DNA of 64,000 nt, taken from contig NZ_LRBG01000038.1 of NCBI RefSeq assembly GCF_001580545.1, forward strand, positions 1 to 64,000, read 5' to 3'. Below, piece after piece: positions 41,640 through 50,978 of this stretch. The notes under the pieces were generated by a model that made no database searches, was not told the DNA's origin, and was given only the letters and a program-made list of their open reading frames with translations. A program made the translations under genes and the position numbers. Position 1 is the stretch's first letter, and each line of letters begins with the position of its first letter. Source of the stretch: Paraburkholderia monticola (GTDB taxonomy: Bacteria > Pseudomonadota > Gammaproteobacteria > Burkholderiales > Burkholderiaceae).

Positions 41640-44357
41640 TCACTCGATATGGCCGTGCTCGCGCGCCCACGTCATGGCGTCGTAGCGCGAGGAGACGCCG
41701 AGCTTCGTGAGGATGTTGCGCACGTTCCATTTCGTGGTGCCGACCGAGATGTTCAGCGTCAGGGCAATGCGCTTGTTGGACATGGCCTGCGAGATCAGCA
41801 ACAGGATCTCGCGTTCGCGCGGCGTGAGGTTGACGCTTTCGCGCGCGAGAGTCTGGGCGTCTTCCCTGCGGGGGCGGGTGGACGGCGGGGTCGAGGCAGA
41901 ACTGGGCTTCAGCAGCGAGTCGAGCAGCGCCCTGGCTTGCGGGGATAGCGTCGCTGCGTTGCGCAGCGTGCCGAACAGCGGCGCGAGTGGTGCGCCGTCG
42001 TCGATGAACGTGCGCACGAGTCCGAGAGCCGCGCCCGCGTTCAACGCATCGACCAGGCATTGCCGCGCTGACGACGCCTGCTCGATGTCCTCATAGGCCG
42101 CCGCGGCAAGCAGGTTCACACGCACGAGCAGTCGATCGCGGCCCGCCGATAGCGCGAACTCGCGCACCTGTTCGAGGGCGTTGAGTGCTTCGGCAGCGTT
42201 GCAATTCACCAGCGCGAGACGTGCGCACGCGAGCGCCGCGATGGCACGCGTCTCTGCGGCCGGGTGCGGGCTGTCCTTGTCGGCGACGGCGAGGGCGGTG
42301 AGCGGCGTCAGCATGCCTTGCGCCCGCACGTGATCGCCGTCGGCAAGCAGGATGCGCACCGCTTCTCCCAGCATGAACGCGGCGGGCCGGGGCAAGCCGA
42401 GATCCTGGAAGTGCGCGGCCTGGCGCTGCAGAAAGGCGAGAGCCGCCGCGGGACCCTGATCGATGCGGGCGAGCCGGGCGTGAACGAGCGACGCCTGCAC
42501 CATCACGTCGGGCCACGAGGCGCTCAGCAGGCTGGTCCGGTTGGCGAGCACGTCGCGCGCATCGGCAATGCGGTCGAGCTCGTAGTACGCGTCGCCGAGC
42601 ATGGCGGCGCACAGGCCGGCGCAGACGGAGTGCCTCCCGTAGGTCGTCTCGGCCTGCTGGAGCAGTGCCGCGCCAAGCCGCGCCGTCTCGCGCACCTGGC
42701 CTTGCTTCAGATAGGTCGCGGGCAGCGTGGCCTCGAACATCAGCGCGATCTCGCTGCCCCGATCGTCACTCTGCACGGCGTGTTCGTCGTGCAGGCGCAG
42801 CGCTTCACGGATGCGGCCCTCCTGCGCGAAGGACGTCACCAACGCACCGATATAGACGTATTGCAGGGTCGGGTTCGACGGCCACGACTCTTGCGGGCGC
42901 TCGAGCAACGCGAGGACGTATTGGTTGTCGTCGCGCTGCATCGCGATGGTCGCTTCGGCCAGCGCGAGCTGGATGTCCATGCCCGGCAGGCGCGCGGAGT
43001 CGCTGCGCTTCAACTGATCGAGCCAGCGCTGCGCCTGCGCGGGTCGTGCTGTCAGGGCATAGGTCAGGCAGCCGAGAAAGGCGAGCCGGGGATGCGCGAA
43101 GTGGGTGTCCGCGGGTAAATGGTCGAGCAACTGGACCATCGCGCCGACGGCGCTGAAACGCCAGTCGGCCGGCATCGCGCTTTCAATCGTTCGTACCGCG
43201 AGCGCGAGGTCGCCGCCGAGCTTGGCATGACGCACGGCATCGACGAGCCTCTGCTGGCTCGCGAACCACGCGCTCGCGCTGCGGTGCAGCGCCTGCACGA
43301 TGTCGCCGTTGCGCGCGGCGAGCCGGTTGCCGAGAAAATCGCCGAGCAACGGATGAAAGCGATACCAGGGCGTGCGGTCCTCGCTTTCGACGCGCTGGAT
43401 CAGCAGGTACTCCTCCTCGGCGCGTTTGATGAGATCGGCAGCTCGCGTTTGGCCCGTGACGTGCGAGGCCAATGCCGCGTTGAAGCGCCGAAGCGGCGCG
43501 AGCATCTCGAGGAACGCGATCATCTCCGTCGGTACCTGCGCGATGACGTCCTCGGCGAGATAGTTCTGCAGATCACCCGAGCGGCGCAGGAACATCGGCA
43601 ACTGACTGCGCGTGGCGGGCCGGTTGCGCAGCATGATCGCGATGAGCTGCAAGCTGGCCGGCCAGCCGTGCGTGACGTCCTGGATCAGCTGGTGTTCGTC
43701 GGCCGTCAGCTTGAGCGTGGCGAGATTCTGTTCGAAGAAGGCCTGGGTCTCGTCGAGGCTGAACGGCAGGTCCTCGAAGCCGGCTTCGGCGAGCTGGCCG
43801 TACACCCGCAGACGGCTGAGCGACAGCGGCGGGGTGGTGCGCGAGGCGATCACGATGTGCAGATTCGCAGGGCTGTGGGTGACCAGCTTGCGCATCAGCT
43901 CGTGCGCCCACGGGTCGTCGACGTGATGATAGTCGTCGACGAAAAGATAGATGTGCTTCGCAACGCGCTCCGCGAGCGCGATGATCGTCGCCGCGACAGG
44001 CTCGACCGGCCACGCCCGATCGTCGTCTTCGGCGCCGGGGATGTCTTCCGGCGCGACGCCGAGTCGCGCGAGGGCGCCGAGCAGGTCGTGCCGGAACACG
44101 GCCCCGTGCTGATCGTCCGCCGAGAGCGCGAGCCAGGCGACTTCCGCGCCATCCTTCATCAGTTCCTGGCGCAATTGCACGAGCAAGCTGGTCTTGCCGA
44201 AACCGGCGCTGCCGGTAATGAGCGTCAGCGCGCACAGATGGGCGTCGCGCAGGCGCTCGAGAAGCCGCTTGCGCACGATGAGGCGCGGGCCGACGCGCGG
44301 CGGCGCGAATTTCCCCGACGCATCGGGCTGGTCGGACAGAGGTGTCTGCAACGTCAT
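41640..44357 (-). CDS. MalT-like (LAL) LuxR-family ATP-dependent regulator 2
   Basis: 905 aa. Walker A GSAGFGKT at 49-56, Walker B LFVDDYHHVDD, a long alpha-helical repeat sensor region, and a C-terminal LuxR helix-turn-helix (LTPREREILLLISQAMSNKR then IALTLNISVGTTKWNVRNIL). Paralogue of the regulator at 24487-27189: the HTH, the P-loop and the TTPPLSLSRLR segment are nearly the same, so both may recognise similar operators while the sensor regions differ. Divergent from the enoyl-CoA hydratase at 44627, with a C/G repeat between. Confidence 0.94.
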   Translation of the reverse strand: MTLQTPLSDQPDASGKFAPPRVGPRLIVRKRLLERLRDAHLCALTLITGSAGFGKTSLLVQLRQELMKDGAEVAWLALSADDQHGAVFRHDLLGALARLGVAPEDIPGAEDDDRAWPVEPVAATIIALAERVAKHIYLFVDDYHHVDDPWAHELMRKLVTHSPANLHIVIASRTTPPLSLSRLRVYGQLAEAGFEDLPFSLDETQAFFEQNLATLKLTADEHQLIQDVTHGWPASLQLIAIMLRNRPATRSQLPMFLRRSGDLQNYLAEDVIAQVPTEMIAFLEMLAPLRRFNAALASHVTGQTRAADLIKRAEEEYLLIQRVESEDRTPWYRFHPLLGDFLGNRLAARNGDIVQALHRSASAWFASQQRLVDAVRHAKLGGDLALAVRTIESAMPADWRFSAVGAMVQLLDHLPADTHFAHPRLAFLGCLTYALTARPAQAQRWLDQLKRSDSARLPGMDIQLALAEATIAMQRDDNQYVLALLERPQESWPSNPTLQYVYIGALVTSFAQEGRIREALRLHDEHAVQSDDRGSEIALMFEATLPATYLKQGQVRETARLGAALLQQAETTYGRHSVCAGLCAAMLGDAYYELDRIADARDVLANRTSLLSASWPDVMVQASLVHARLARIDQGPAAALAFLQRQAAHFQDLGLPRPAAFMLGEAVRILLADGDHVRAQGMLTPLTALAVADKDSPHPAAETRAIAALACARLALVNCNAAEALNALEQVREFALSAGRDRLLVRVNLLAAAAYEDIEQASSARQCLVDALNAGAALGLVRTFIDDGAPLAPLFGTLRNAATLSPQARALLDSLLKPSSASTPPSTRPRREDAQTLARESVNLTPREREILLLISQAMSNKRIALTLNISVGTTKWNVRNILTKLGVSSRYDAMTWAREHGHIE

Positions 44358-44443
44358 GGCGGTGTCTGGATCTGGGGCAATCGGCGCGACGGCCCCGAGT
44401 TATCACGCAGGTCATTGTGCCCATTCGTCCAGGTTTGCGGCCC

Positions 44444-44460
44444 CCCCGCAAATAGAGGGG
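44444..44460. promoter_or_regulatory. C4/G4 inverted repeat, candidate LAL operator
   Basis: CCCCGCAAATAGAGGGG inside a run of seven C residues (44441-44447), 84 bases from regulator 2 and 167 bases from the divergent enoyl-CoA hydratase start. Confidence 0.5.
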
Positions 44461-44626
44461 ATAGGGCCTGGTCGAAGCTCTATCTTTGCAATGCACGTAC
44501 GGCGCGCCCCCGCTGCGCCGGGCTCGCCGGAACCCCGTGTTCCGGCCCCCACACTGCCGCCGCGCCGCGCGCACGATTTGCAGCGGACGATTTTTCGCCA
44601 GGACTGACATGGATTGGGAGCAATAG

Positions 44627-45397
44627 ATGAGCGTCACGTTTGAACTGAAAGGCCCGGTAGGCTGGATCACCCTAGCGCGTCCGGAAGCCATGAACGCGCT
44701 GTCGCGCGAGATGGTGGAAGGCATCACCGCGAAGCTCGTGCAATGGCGGGACGACCCGCAGGTGCGGGTCGTCGCCGTGACCGGCACCGGCCGCGCTTTC
44801 AGCGCCGGCGCGGACCTGAAGACCGCCGGCGCGCCCGCGCAACCGGGCGAGAAGGACTTTCTGGACACCATCATCGACCTGTTCGACACGATGCGCGCGT
44901 TTCCGCGCCCGGTCATCGCCGCCGTCAACGGTCTCGCGCTCGCGGGCGGCCTCGAAGCGGTGATGACTTGCGACTTCGTGATCGCGGCGGAGAGTGCGCG
45001 TTTCGGCGACGCCCATTCGAACTTCGGCGTGTTCCCGGGCGGCGGCGGCGCAGCGGTGCTGCCGCGCAAGATCCCCGTGAACATTGCGAAATATCTGCTG
45101 TTCACGGGCGATTCCGTGTCGGCGCAAGAGATGAAGCAGTACGGCCTCGTGGCCGAAGTGGTCGCCGATGCGGAATTGCTCGACCGTGTACAGGCAATCG
45201 GCGAGAAGCTGGCGGCGAAAAGCCCGCTCGTGCTCACGAAGATGAAGCGCGTGGCCGACGAATCGGCGGACAAGCCGGTCGCCGACGCGCTGCGCCATGA
45301 AGTGCTGGAACTGCGCAACCACCAGCGTTCGTACGACATTCAGGAAGGGCTACGCGCGTTCGTCGAGAAGCGCAAGCCGGAATTCAAGGGCTACTGA
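44627..45397 (+). CDS. Enoyl-CoA hydratase/isomerase family protein (altered catalytic dyad)
   Basis: 256 aa. Crotonase signatures GRAFSAGADLK and NGLALAGGLEAVMTCD. The first hydratase Glu is kept (GGLE), but the second position, normally in QPE, is His here (GDAHSNFGVFPGGGG). The protein may therefore be an isomerase, a hydrolase, or a hydratase with unusual chemistry. It begins an operon of hydratase, thiolase (45441), crotonase (46728), DUF1254 protein (47575) and SDR (48675). Confidence 0.9.
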   Translation: MSVTFELKGPVGWITLARPEAMNALSREMVEGITAKLVQWRDDPQVRVVAVTGTGRAFSAGADLKTAGAPAQPGEKDFLDTIIDLFDTMRAFPRPVIAAVNGLALAGGLEAVMTCDFVIAAESARFGDAHSNFGVFPGGGGAAVLPRKIPVNIAKYLLFTGDSVSAQEMKQYGLVAEVVADAELLDRVQAIGEKLAAKSPLVLTKMKRVADESADKPVADALRHEVLELRNHQRSYDIQEGLRAFVEKRKPEFKGY

Positions 45398-45440
45398 TCC
45401 CGGCGCGGCCGCGCGGGTTCGTTCGATTTTTGGGGAAACC

Positions 45441-46682
45441 ATGGAAAACATTTATATCGTCGGCGTGAGCATGACGCCGTTTGGCCGTCACATGGACAAG
45501 AGCGTCAAGCAGCTCACCGCGTGGGCGGTCGAGGACGCGCTCAAGGACGCCGGTTGCGACCGCAAGTGGGTCCAGGCTGCATTCTTCGGCAATACGGCGC
45601 AAGGCCACTTCGATGGCCAGCACATGATTCGCGGCCAGGTGGCGCTCCTGCCGATCGGCCTTGGCGGGATTCCGATTTACAACGTCGAAGGCGCGTGCGC
45701 TTCGTCGAGCGCAGCGTTCAATCTCGCTGTCATGCAGATGCGCGCGGGCGCGGCGGACGTCGTGCTGGCCGTGGGCGCCGAAAAGATGTACTCGAACGAC
45801 AAGGCCAAGATGTTCTCGTGCTTCGAGTCGGCGTGGGACATCGAGACGCTCGACGACAACAAGAACTGCCTCGCCGACATGGGCAAGGACATCGTGCCGC
45901 CACCCGGCTCGCAGTCCGACAAGCCGTACAGCCCGTTCATGGACGTCTACGCGGCGCTCGGCCGCGCGTTCATGTCGCGCTTCGGCATCACCCAGCGGCA
46001 GATCGCGGCAGTCGCGTCGAAGAACCACAACCACTCGGTGCACAACGAGCGCTCGCAATACCGCAAGCCGATGACGATCGACGAAGTGCTGGCCGCACCG
46101 CCGATCACTTACCCGATGACGCTGCCGATGTGCTCGCCGATCTCGGACGGCGCCGCCGCCGCGATTCTCTGCACGGAAAGCGCGCTGAAGAAGTACGGCT
46201 TCGACCGTAGCCGCGCGGTCAAGGTGATGGCGAGCGTGCTGCGCTCGGGCTCGGCCCGCGCCGCCGACGACTACGCGAACGCCTGCACGCCGCAAGCCGC
46301 GAAGGACGCGTTCGAGCAGGCCGGCATCAGCCCATCCGAAATCAACGTCGCCGAGTTGCACGATGCCACCGCGATCGGCGAACTGATCACGTTCGAAGGT
46401 CTCGGCCTGCGCGAGCCGGGCATGAGCGGCATCCTCGCCGAAAGTGGCGAGACGTCGCTGGGCGGTTCGATCGTGGTCAACCCGTCGGGCGGTCTCGAAT
46501 CGAAGGGCCATCCGATCGGGGCGACCGGCCTCGGCCAGATCTTCGAGCTGGTCGAGCAACTGCGCGGCAACTGCGGCCCGCGTCAGGTCGAAGGTGCGCG
46601 CTTTGCGATTCAGGGCAACGGCGGCGGTCTGTGGCGTGTGGAAGAGGCGCTCGAACACATCGCCATTCTCGGCAAGGCGTAA
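45441..46682 (+). CDS. Thiolase family protein (SCP-x/lipid-transfer type)
   Basis: 413 aa. The ATG at 45441 follows GGGGAAACC and lies 43 bases after the hydratase stop. Nucleophilic Cys in VEGACASSSAAF, catalytic His in GGLESKGHPIGATG, C-terminal QGNGGGLWRVEEA without the classical second Cys, as in SCP-x-like thiolases. Paralogue of the gene at 28730 but clearly divergent. Probably cleaves a beta-keto intermediate formed by the neighbouring enzymes; synthesis direction cannot be excluded. Confidence 0.9.
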   Translation: MENIYIVGVSMTPFGRHMDKSVKQLTAWAVEDALKDAGCDRKWVQAAFFGNTAQGHFDGQHMIRGQVALLPIGLGGIPIYNVEGACASSSAAFNLAVMQMRAGAADVVLAVGAEKMYSNDKAKMFSCFESAWDIETLDDNKNCLADMGKDIVPPPGSQSDKPYSPFMDVYAALGRAFMSRFGITQRQIAAVASKNHNHSVHNERSQYRKPMTIDEVLAAPPITYPMTLPMCSPISDGAAAAILCTESALKKYGFDRSRAVKVMASVLRSGSARAADDYANACTPQAAKDAFEQAGISPSEINVAELHDATAIGELITFEGLGLREPGMSGILAESGETSLGGSIVVNPSGGLESKGHPIGATGLGQIFELVEQLRGNCGPRQVEGARFAIQGNGGGLWRVEEALEHIAILGKA

Positions 46683-46727
46683 CCGCAACGTACGTGGCCG
46701 GTCAGCGCGCCGGCCTGGAGTCAAGCC

Positions 46728-47495
46728 ATGGTTGAAATCAGCTGGGACGAGCGCGTCGCGGTCCTCGTGATGAAGGGCGCGTCGCCGTGGAACGTCATCG
46801 ATCGCGCGATGCTCGAGCAACTCGGCGCCGCGTTTCGTGAAGTCGTCGCGCAAGATGCTCGCGCGATCGTATTGACGGGCGCCGGGCGCGTGTTCTCGGC
46901 GGGCGGCGACGTGCACCTGTTTCACGCGCTCGCGCAGCAAGGCGAGGACGTGCTGTCGAGCACCATCGGCGCGCTCATGGAGGAGCTCGGCAACCCGATT
47001 ACGCGCTTCATCGCCGAGTCGCCGGTGCCGGTCATCAGCGCCGTCAACGGCCCCTGCGCGGGCGGCGCGCTCGGCTATGCGCTGGCCGCGGACATCGTGC
47101 TGTGCGCGCGCTCGGCATACTTCCTCGTGCCGCAGGTCACGCAACTGGGCGTCGTGCCGGATTTCGGCATCAACTGGGTGATCGCGCGTGCGCTCGGACG
47201 TCCGCGCGCGCTCGGCATGGCGCTGCTCGGCGATCGCATCAGCGGCGAACAGGCGGAGAGCTGGGGTCTCGCATGGCGCTGTCTTGACGATACGGAACTG
47301 ATGCCGCAGGCGCTCGCGATTGCAAAGAAGCTCGCCATGTTGCCGACCGAGGCAGTCATCGGGTGCCGCCGCCTCGTCGACGGCGCAGGCCAGGTCTCGA
47401 TGAATCAGATGCTCGCCGCCGAGCGCGAAGCGCAGCGCGATCTCGTGCGATCGACGTTCTTCCGCGACGCCTGCGCGCGTTTCGCGACGAAGTAG
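46728..47495 (+). CDS. Enoyl-CoA isomerase-like crotonase
   Basis: 255 aa. Oxyanion-hole GRVFSAGGDVHLF and NGPCAGGALGYALAAD. Neither hydratase Glu is present (Leu at the first site, Gln in VPQV at the second), but LGVVPDFGINW carries an Asp positioned as in PaaG-type delta3-delta2-enoyl-CoA isomerases. Double-bond isomerisation is therefore more likely than hydration. 45 bases after the thiolase, same operon. Confidence 0.88.
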   Translation: MVEISWDERVAVLVMKGASPWNVIDRAMLEQLGAAFREVVAQDARAIVLTGAGRVFSAGGDVHLFHALAQQGEDVLSSTIGALMEELGNPITRFIAESPVPVISAVNGPCAGGALGYALAADIVLCARSAYFLVPQVTQLGVVPDFGINWVIARALGRPRALGMALLGDRISGEQAESWGLAWRCLDDTELMPQALAIAKKLAMLPTEAVIGCRRLVDGAGQVSMNQMLAAEREAQRDLVRSTFFRDACARFATK

Positions 47496-47574
47496 TACGG
47501 CAATAGGTCGGGTCACCCTGAACTCCGGGTGAATCATCCCGATTCGATAAGGAAAGGACTACTGGGGAAAGGCA

Positions 47575-48633
47575 ATGAAATCGTACTTTCGTGCGCTGTG
47601 TGTGGCGGCATGGTTTTCCACCGTGGCGGCCGTCGCGCCGCCGTTGGCTGCGCAGACTGCCGCCGCATCGCAACCGGTCGCAGTGACGGCGGACAATTTC
47701 GTGCGTGCCGAAACCGACACGTACTTCGCAACGGTCGTCAGGCAGGATGGCTTCGGCAGGTTCCATCACTACCGCGAACTGATGCCGATCGACCGGCAAG
47801 CCGTGGTGCGTGCGAACCGGGACACCCTCTATTCGGTGGGCGTGTTCGATCTCGACGCGGGACCTGTGACGGTCACGCTGCCGGAGGCCGGCACGCGCTT
47901 CCGCTCGATTGTCGCCATCAGCGAGGACGAGTACGTGCCCTTTGTCGCTTACGGCAAAGGTCCTTACACGTTCACCCGCCAGCAGGTTGGCACGCGTTAC
48001 GTGCTGATCGGCGTGCGCACGTTGGCCGATGTGCGGAATGCGGCGGACATGCAGGCCGCTCATGCGCTGCAGGACGGCATCGCATGGCAACAGCCGTCAA
48101 CGGGCAGCTTCGGCGTGCCCTCCTGGGACAGCGCCTCGCAAAAGCGCGTGCGCAACGCGTTGATCCAACTCGGCACGACGCTGCCCGACCTGAACGGCGC
48201 GTTTGGCGCGCCGGGCGACGTTGCGCCCGTGCGTCACCTGATTGGCGCGGCCATCGCATGGGGCGGCAATCCGGACAAGGACGCCATCTACCTCAACGTG
48301 ACGCCGCGCCGCAATGATGGCGGCACGGTCTATCGGCTGAGGGTGGCTGACGTGCCGGTGGATGGCTTCTGGTCGATCAGTGTCTACAACGAGAAGGGTT
48401 ACTTCGAACCGAACGCCCAGGCCGCGTACACGCTCAACAACGTTCAGGCGAAGAAGGACGCGGATGGTGCCGTGACCGTGCAGTTCGGCGGCTGCGGCGA
48501 CGGCGTGCCCAACTGCCTGCCGGTCACGGCTGGCTGGAACTACATGGTCCGCATGTACCGCCCGCGCGCCGAAGTACTGGACGGCCGCTGGAAGTTTCCC
48601 GAAGCACAGGCCGTCGCGTTGGCGGCCCAGTGA
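47575..48633 (+). CDS. Exported DUF1254/DUF1214 domain protein
   Basis: 352 aa with a Sec signal peptide (MKSYFRALCVAAWFSTVAAV, cleavage near PPLAAQ-TAA). The mature part has the DUF1254 region (VRAETDTYFATVV, RANRDTLYSVGVFDL) and the C-terminal DUF1214 region (GFWSISVYNEKGYF, WNYMVRMYRPRAEVLDGRW). Biochemical function of this family is not established. Placement among acyl-CoA enzymes and near an exported sulfatase suggests a periplasmic role in handling the growth substrate, an inference from context only. Confidence 0.9.
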   Translation: MKSYFRALCVAAWFSTVAAVAPPLAAQTAAASQPVAVTADNFVRAETDTYFATVVRQDGFGRFHHYRELMPIDRQAVVRANRDTLYSVGVFDLDAGPVTVTLPEAGTRFRSIVAISEDEYVPFVAYGKGPYTFTRQQVGTRYVLIGVRTLADVRNAADMQAAHALQDGIAWQQPSTGSFGVPSWDSASQKRVRNALIQLGTTLPDLNGAFGAPGDVAPVRHLIGAAIAWGGNPDKDAIYLNVTPRRNDGGTVYRLRVADVPVDGFWSISVYNEKGYFEPNAQAAYTLNNVQAKKDADGAVTVQFGGCGDGVPNCLPVTAGWNYMVRMYRPRAEVLDGRWKFPEAQAVALAAQ

Positions 48634-48674
48634 GCAGTCGCCTCGACATAGCCGGTACAGGGAGAGAAGTCACC

Positions 48675-49457
48675 GTGCGGACCACACAGCAACTTTTCAG
48701 TCTCGCGGGCCGTACCGCGCTCGTGACGGGGGGCTCGCGCGGACTCGGCTTGCAGATCGCCGAAGCGCTGGGCGAGCAGGGGGCGCGCGTCATGCTGTCA
48801 GCGCGCAAGGCGGATGAACTCGACGAGGCGGTCCGCTATCTCCGTTCGCGTGATATCGAGGCCGCGTGGATTGCCGCGGACGGCGCGTGCGAAGAGCATA
48901 TCGCGCGTCTGGCCGACGAGACACTGGCCGCGTTCGGATACGTCGACATTCTCGTGAACAATGCTGGCGCGACGTGGGGCGCGGCCGCCGAAGACTATCC
49001 GCTCGCCGCGTGGGACAAGGTGATGAACCTGAACATCCGCGGACTCTTCCTTCTCACGCAGCGCATCGGCAAGCTGTCGATGATCCCGCGCAAATATGGC
49101 CGCATCGTCAACGTGGCGTCGGTCGCCGGGCTGGCCGGCAATGCACCCGGGACGATGGAGACGATTGCCTATAACACGTCCAAGGGGGCCGTCGTCAACT
49201 TCACGCGGACACTGGCGGGCGAATGGGGCAAGCACGGCATCACCGTGAACGCGCTCGCGCCTGGCTTTTTCCCTTCGAAGATGACACAGGGCTCGCTCGA
49301 GCGGATCGGCGTCGGGAACATGTGCGCCGAGGTGCCTCTCAATCGGCTCGGCGACGACGAAGACCTGAAGGGCGCCGCCGTGCTTTTCGCGAGCGAGGCC
49401 GGCAAGCACATTACCGGGCAGATCCTCGCGGTGGACGGCGGTGTGAGCGCGGTCTGA
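48675..49457 (+). CDS. Short-chain dehydrogenase/reductase
   Basis: 260 aa with GTG at 48675 (GGGAGA nine bases upstream); a GTG at 48630 overlapping the previous stop is in frame but has no site and adds a poor N-terminus. Rossmann motif TGGSRGLG, NNAG, and the catalytic Ser-Tyr-Lys set (VASVAGLAG, YNTSKGA). C-terminal GQILAVDGGV is typical of classical SDRs. Likely a 3-hydroxyacyl-CoA or alcohol dehydrogenase in this pathway. Last gene of the 44627-49457 operon. Confidence 0.92.
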   Translation: MRTTQQLFSLAGRTALVTGGSRGLGLQIAEALGEQGARVMLSARKADELDEAVRYLRSRDIEAAWIAADGACEEHIARLADETLAAFGYVDILVNNAGATWGAAAEDYPLAAWDKVMNLNIRGLFLLTQRIGKLSMIPRKYGRIVNVASVAGLAGNAPGTMETIAYNTSKGAVVNFTRTLAGEWGKHGITVNALAPGFFPSKMTQGSLERIGVGNMCAEVPLNRLGDDEDLKGAAVLFASEAGKHITGQILAVDGGVSAV

Positions 49458-49604
49458 AGATACCTCAGCCTGGTCGAGTTTGAGCGGACACCCTCTGCAA
49501 ACCCAGGACGTTGACCCGGAACATCCCCCTGCGGGGAACGAGGACATCACTGCCGCGTTCCCCCGCAAACGGCAACGAGCGCGCTCTTGCCGTTATGCCA
49601 ACCC

Positions 49605-50747
49605 TCAAAGCGTGCGCGAGATGATGAGCTTCTGGATGTGGCTCGTGCCCTCGTAGATCTTCGTCACGCGTACGTCGCGGTAGTAACGCTCGACCGGGAA
49701 GTCGCTCAGATAACCGTAGCCGCCATGAATCTGCAGGGCATCCGAGCAGACCTTCTCGGCCATTTCGCTCGCGAACAGCTTGGCCATCGATGCTTCCCTG
49801 GTACATGGCAAACCGGCTGTCTGAAGGCGCGCCGCGTGAAGCACGAACTGATGCGCGATCTCCACCTGGGTCGCCATGTCGGCCAGGTCGAACGCGACGC
49901 CTTGCAGCTCCATGATCGGCGCGCCATAGGCTTCGCGTTCCTTCGCATAGCGCACGGCTGCGTCTAGCGCGGCGCGGGCCGTGCCGACGGCGATGGCCGC
50001 AATCGCGATGCGACCTTCCGACATGCCGCGCAACATCTGCCGATACGCGCTGCCTTCGTCGCCGATCAGGTTCGCCGCCGGCACGCGGCAGTCGATCAGC
50101 TGGATCTGCGCGAGGTGCGCGGAGCGCTGACCGAGCTTGTCCTCGACGCGCGCCACATGGTAGCCGGGCTCGGACGTGTCGATGATGAACATGCTCGCGC
50201 CCTTCTTGCCCGACGCCTGGTCGGTGATCGCGAGCGCCACGGCGACACCGGCCTGATTGCCGTTGGAGATGAACTGCTTGTTGCCGTTCAGCACGTAATG
50301 ATCGCCATCGCGTTTGGCCGAGGTGCGGAACGCGGCGGTGTCCGATCCCGCCTGCGGCTCCGAAAAGAGACCGGCGCCAAAACGCTCGCCCGTGACCATG
50401 CGCGGCACGAAGCGCTTCTTTTGATCTTCGCTGCCCAACTCGGCGATCAGGCCCGCGATGGTGTTGTGAACGTGCACGACGGTGGCGAATCCCGCATCGG
50501 CGGCGGCGAATTCTTCGAGGGCGAGGCAGTAGTCGACGAAAGTCGCGCCCGAGCCGCCGTATTCCTCGGGCACCAGCATGCCGAGAAAGCCGAGCTTGCC
50601 GACGGCAGCGAGCTCGCTGGCCGGCCATGCGTGGGTGCGGTCGCGCTCGGCGGCTGTCGGCGCGACGAGTTCGGTGGCGACGGTGCGCGCCGAGTCGCGG
50701 ATCATCACTTCCTGTTCGCTCAGGAACGCTGCGGATACATCGGTCAT
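49605..50747 (-). CDS. Acyl-CoA dehydrogenase
   Basis: 380 aa from ATG at 50747 (GGAGAGAG upstream). Canonical motifs: LFSEPQAGSDTAAF, FISNGNQAGVAV, YAKEREAYGAPI, QIHGGYGYLSDFPVERYYRD and catalytic Glu in IYEGTSHIQ. Close paralogue of 39155-40303; the N-terminal MIRDSAR and LGFLGMLVPEEYGG segments and the C-terminus are almost the same. Divergent from the SDR at 51108; the 360-base gap holds two C/G repeats. Confidence 0.95.
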   Translation of the reverse strand: MTDVSAAFLSEQEVMIRDSARTVATELVAPTAAERDRTHAWPASELAAVGKLGFLGMLVPEEYGGSGATFVDYCLALEEFAAADAGFATVVHVHNTIAGLIAELGSEDQKKRFVPRMVTGERFGAGLFSEPQAGSDTAAFRTSAKRDGDHYVLNGNKQFISNGNQAGVAVALAITDQASGKKGASMFIIDTSEPGYHVARVEDKLGQRSAHLAQIQLIDCRVPAANLIGDEGSAYRQMLRGMSEGRIAIAAIAVGTARAALDAAVRYAKEREAYGAPIMELQGVAFDLADMATQVEIAHQFVLHAARLQTAGLPCTREASMAKLFASEMAEKVCSDALQIHGGYGYLSDFPVERYYRDVRVTKIYEGTSHIQKLIISRTL

Positions 50748-50897
50748 GTGTTCTCTCTCCTGGTTGGACGTGCGTGGTGGCGCGCGCGGCAAGGCGCGTC
50801 CACTGCATGGCGTTGCGACACGGGCCGGACGTGCGCGCGACGCGCACGCGGTCCCGGTTGCCCGTTCGCACTATGAACGGCGTGAGCGGGCGTCGCT

Positions 50898-50916
50898 CCC
50901 CTACATTGGAGGGGGG
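50898..50916. promoter_or_regulatory. C4/G6 inverted repeat, candidate LAL operator
   Basis: CCCCTACATTGGAGGGGGG, 151 bases upstream of the dehydrogenase start (50747). Confidence 0.55.
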
Positions 50917-50959
50917 AATCAAAGGGGCGATTGAAGGAAGTGAGCCTTCAGCGGACTTG

Positions 50960-50978
50960 CCCCCCATCTGGAAGGGGG
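50960..50978. promoter_or_regulatory. C6/G5 inverted repeat, candidate LAL operator
   Basis: CCCCCCATCTGGAAGGGGG, 129 bases upstream of the SDR start (51108). Confidence 0.55.

Noticed and set aside
49525..49536. CCCCCTGCGGGG as an operator copy
   Set aside because: The centre is only two to three bases and it lies between convergent genes, downstream of both stops.
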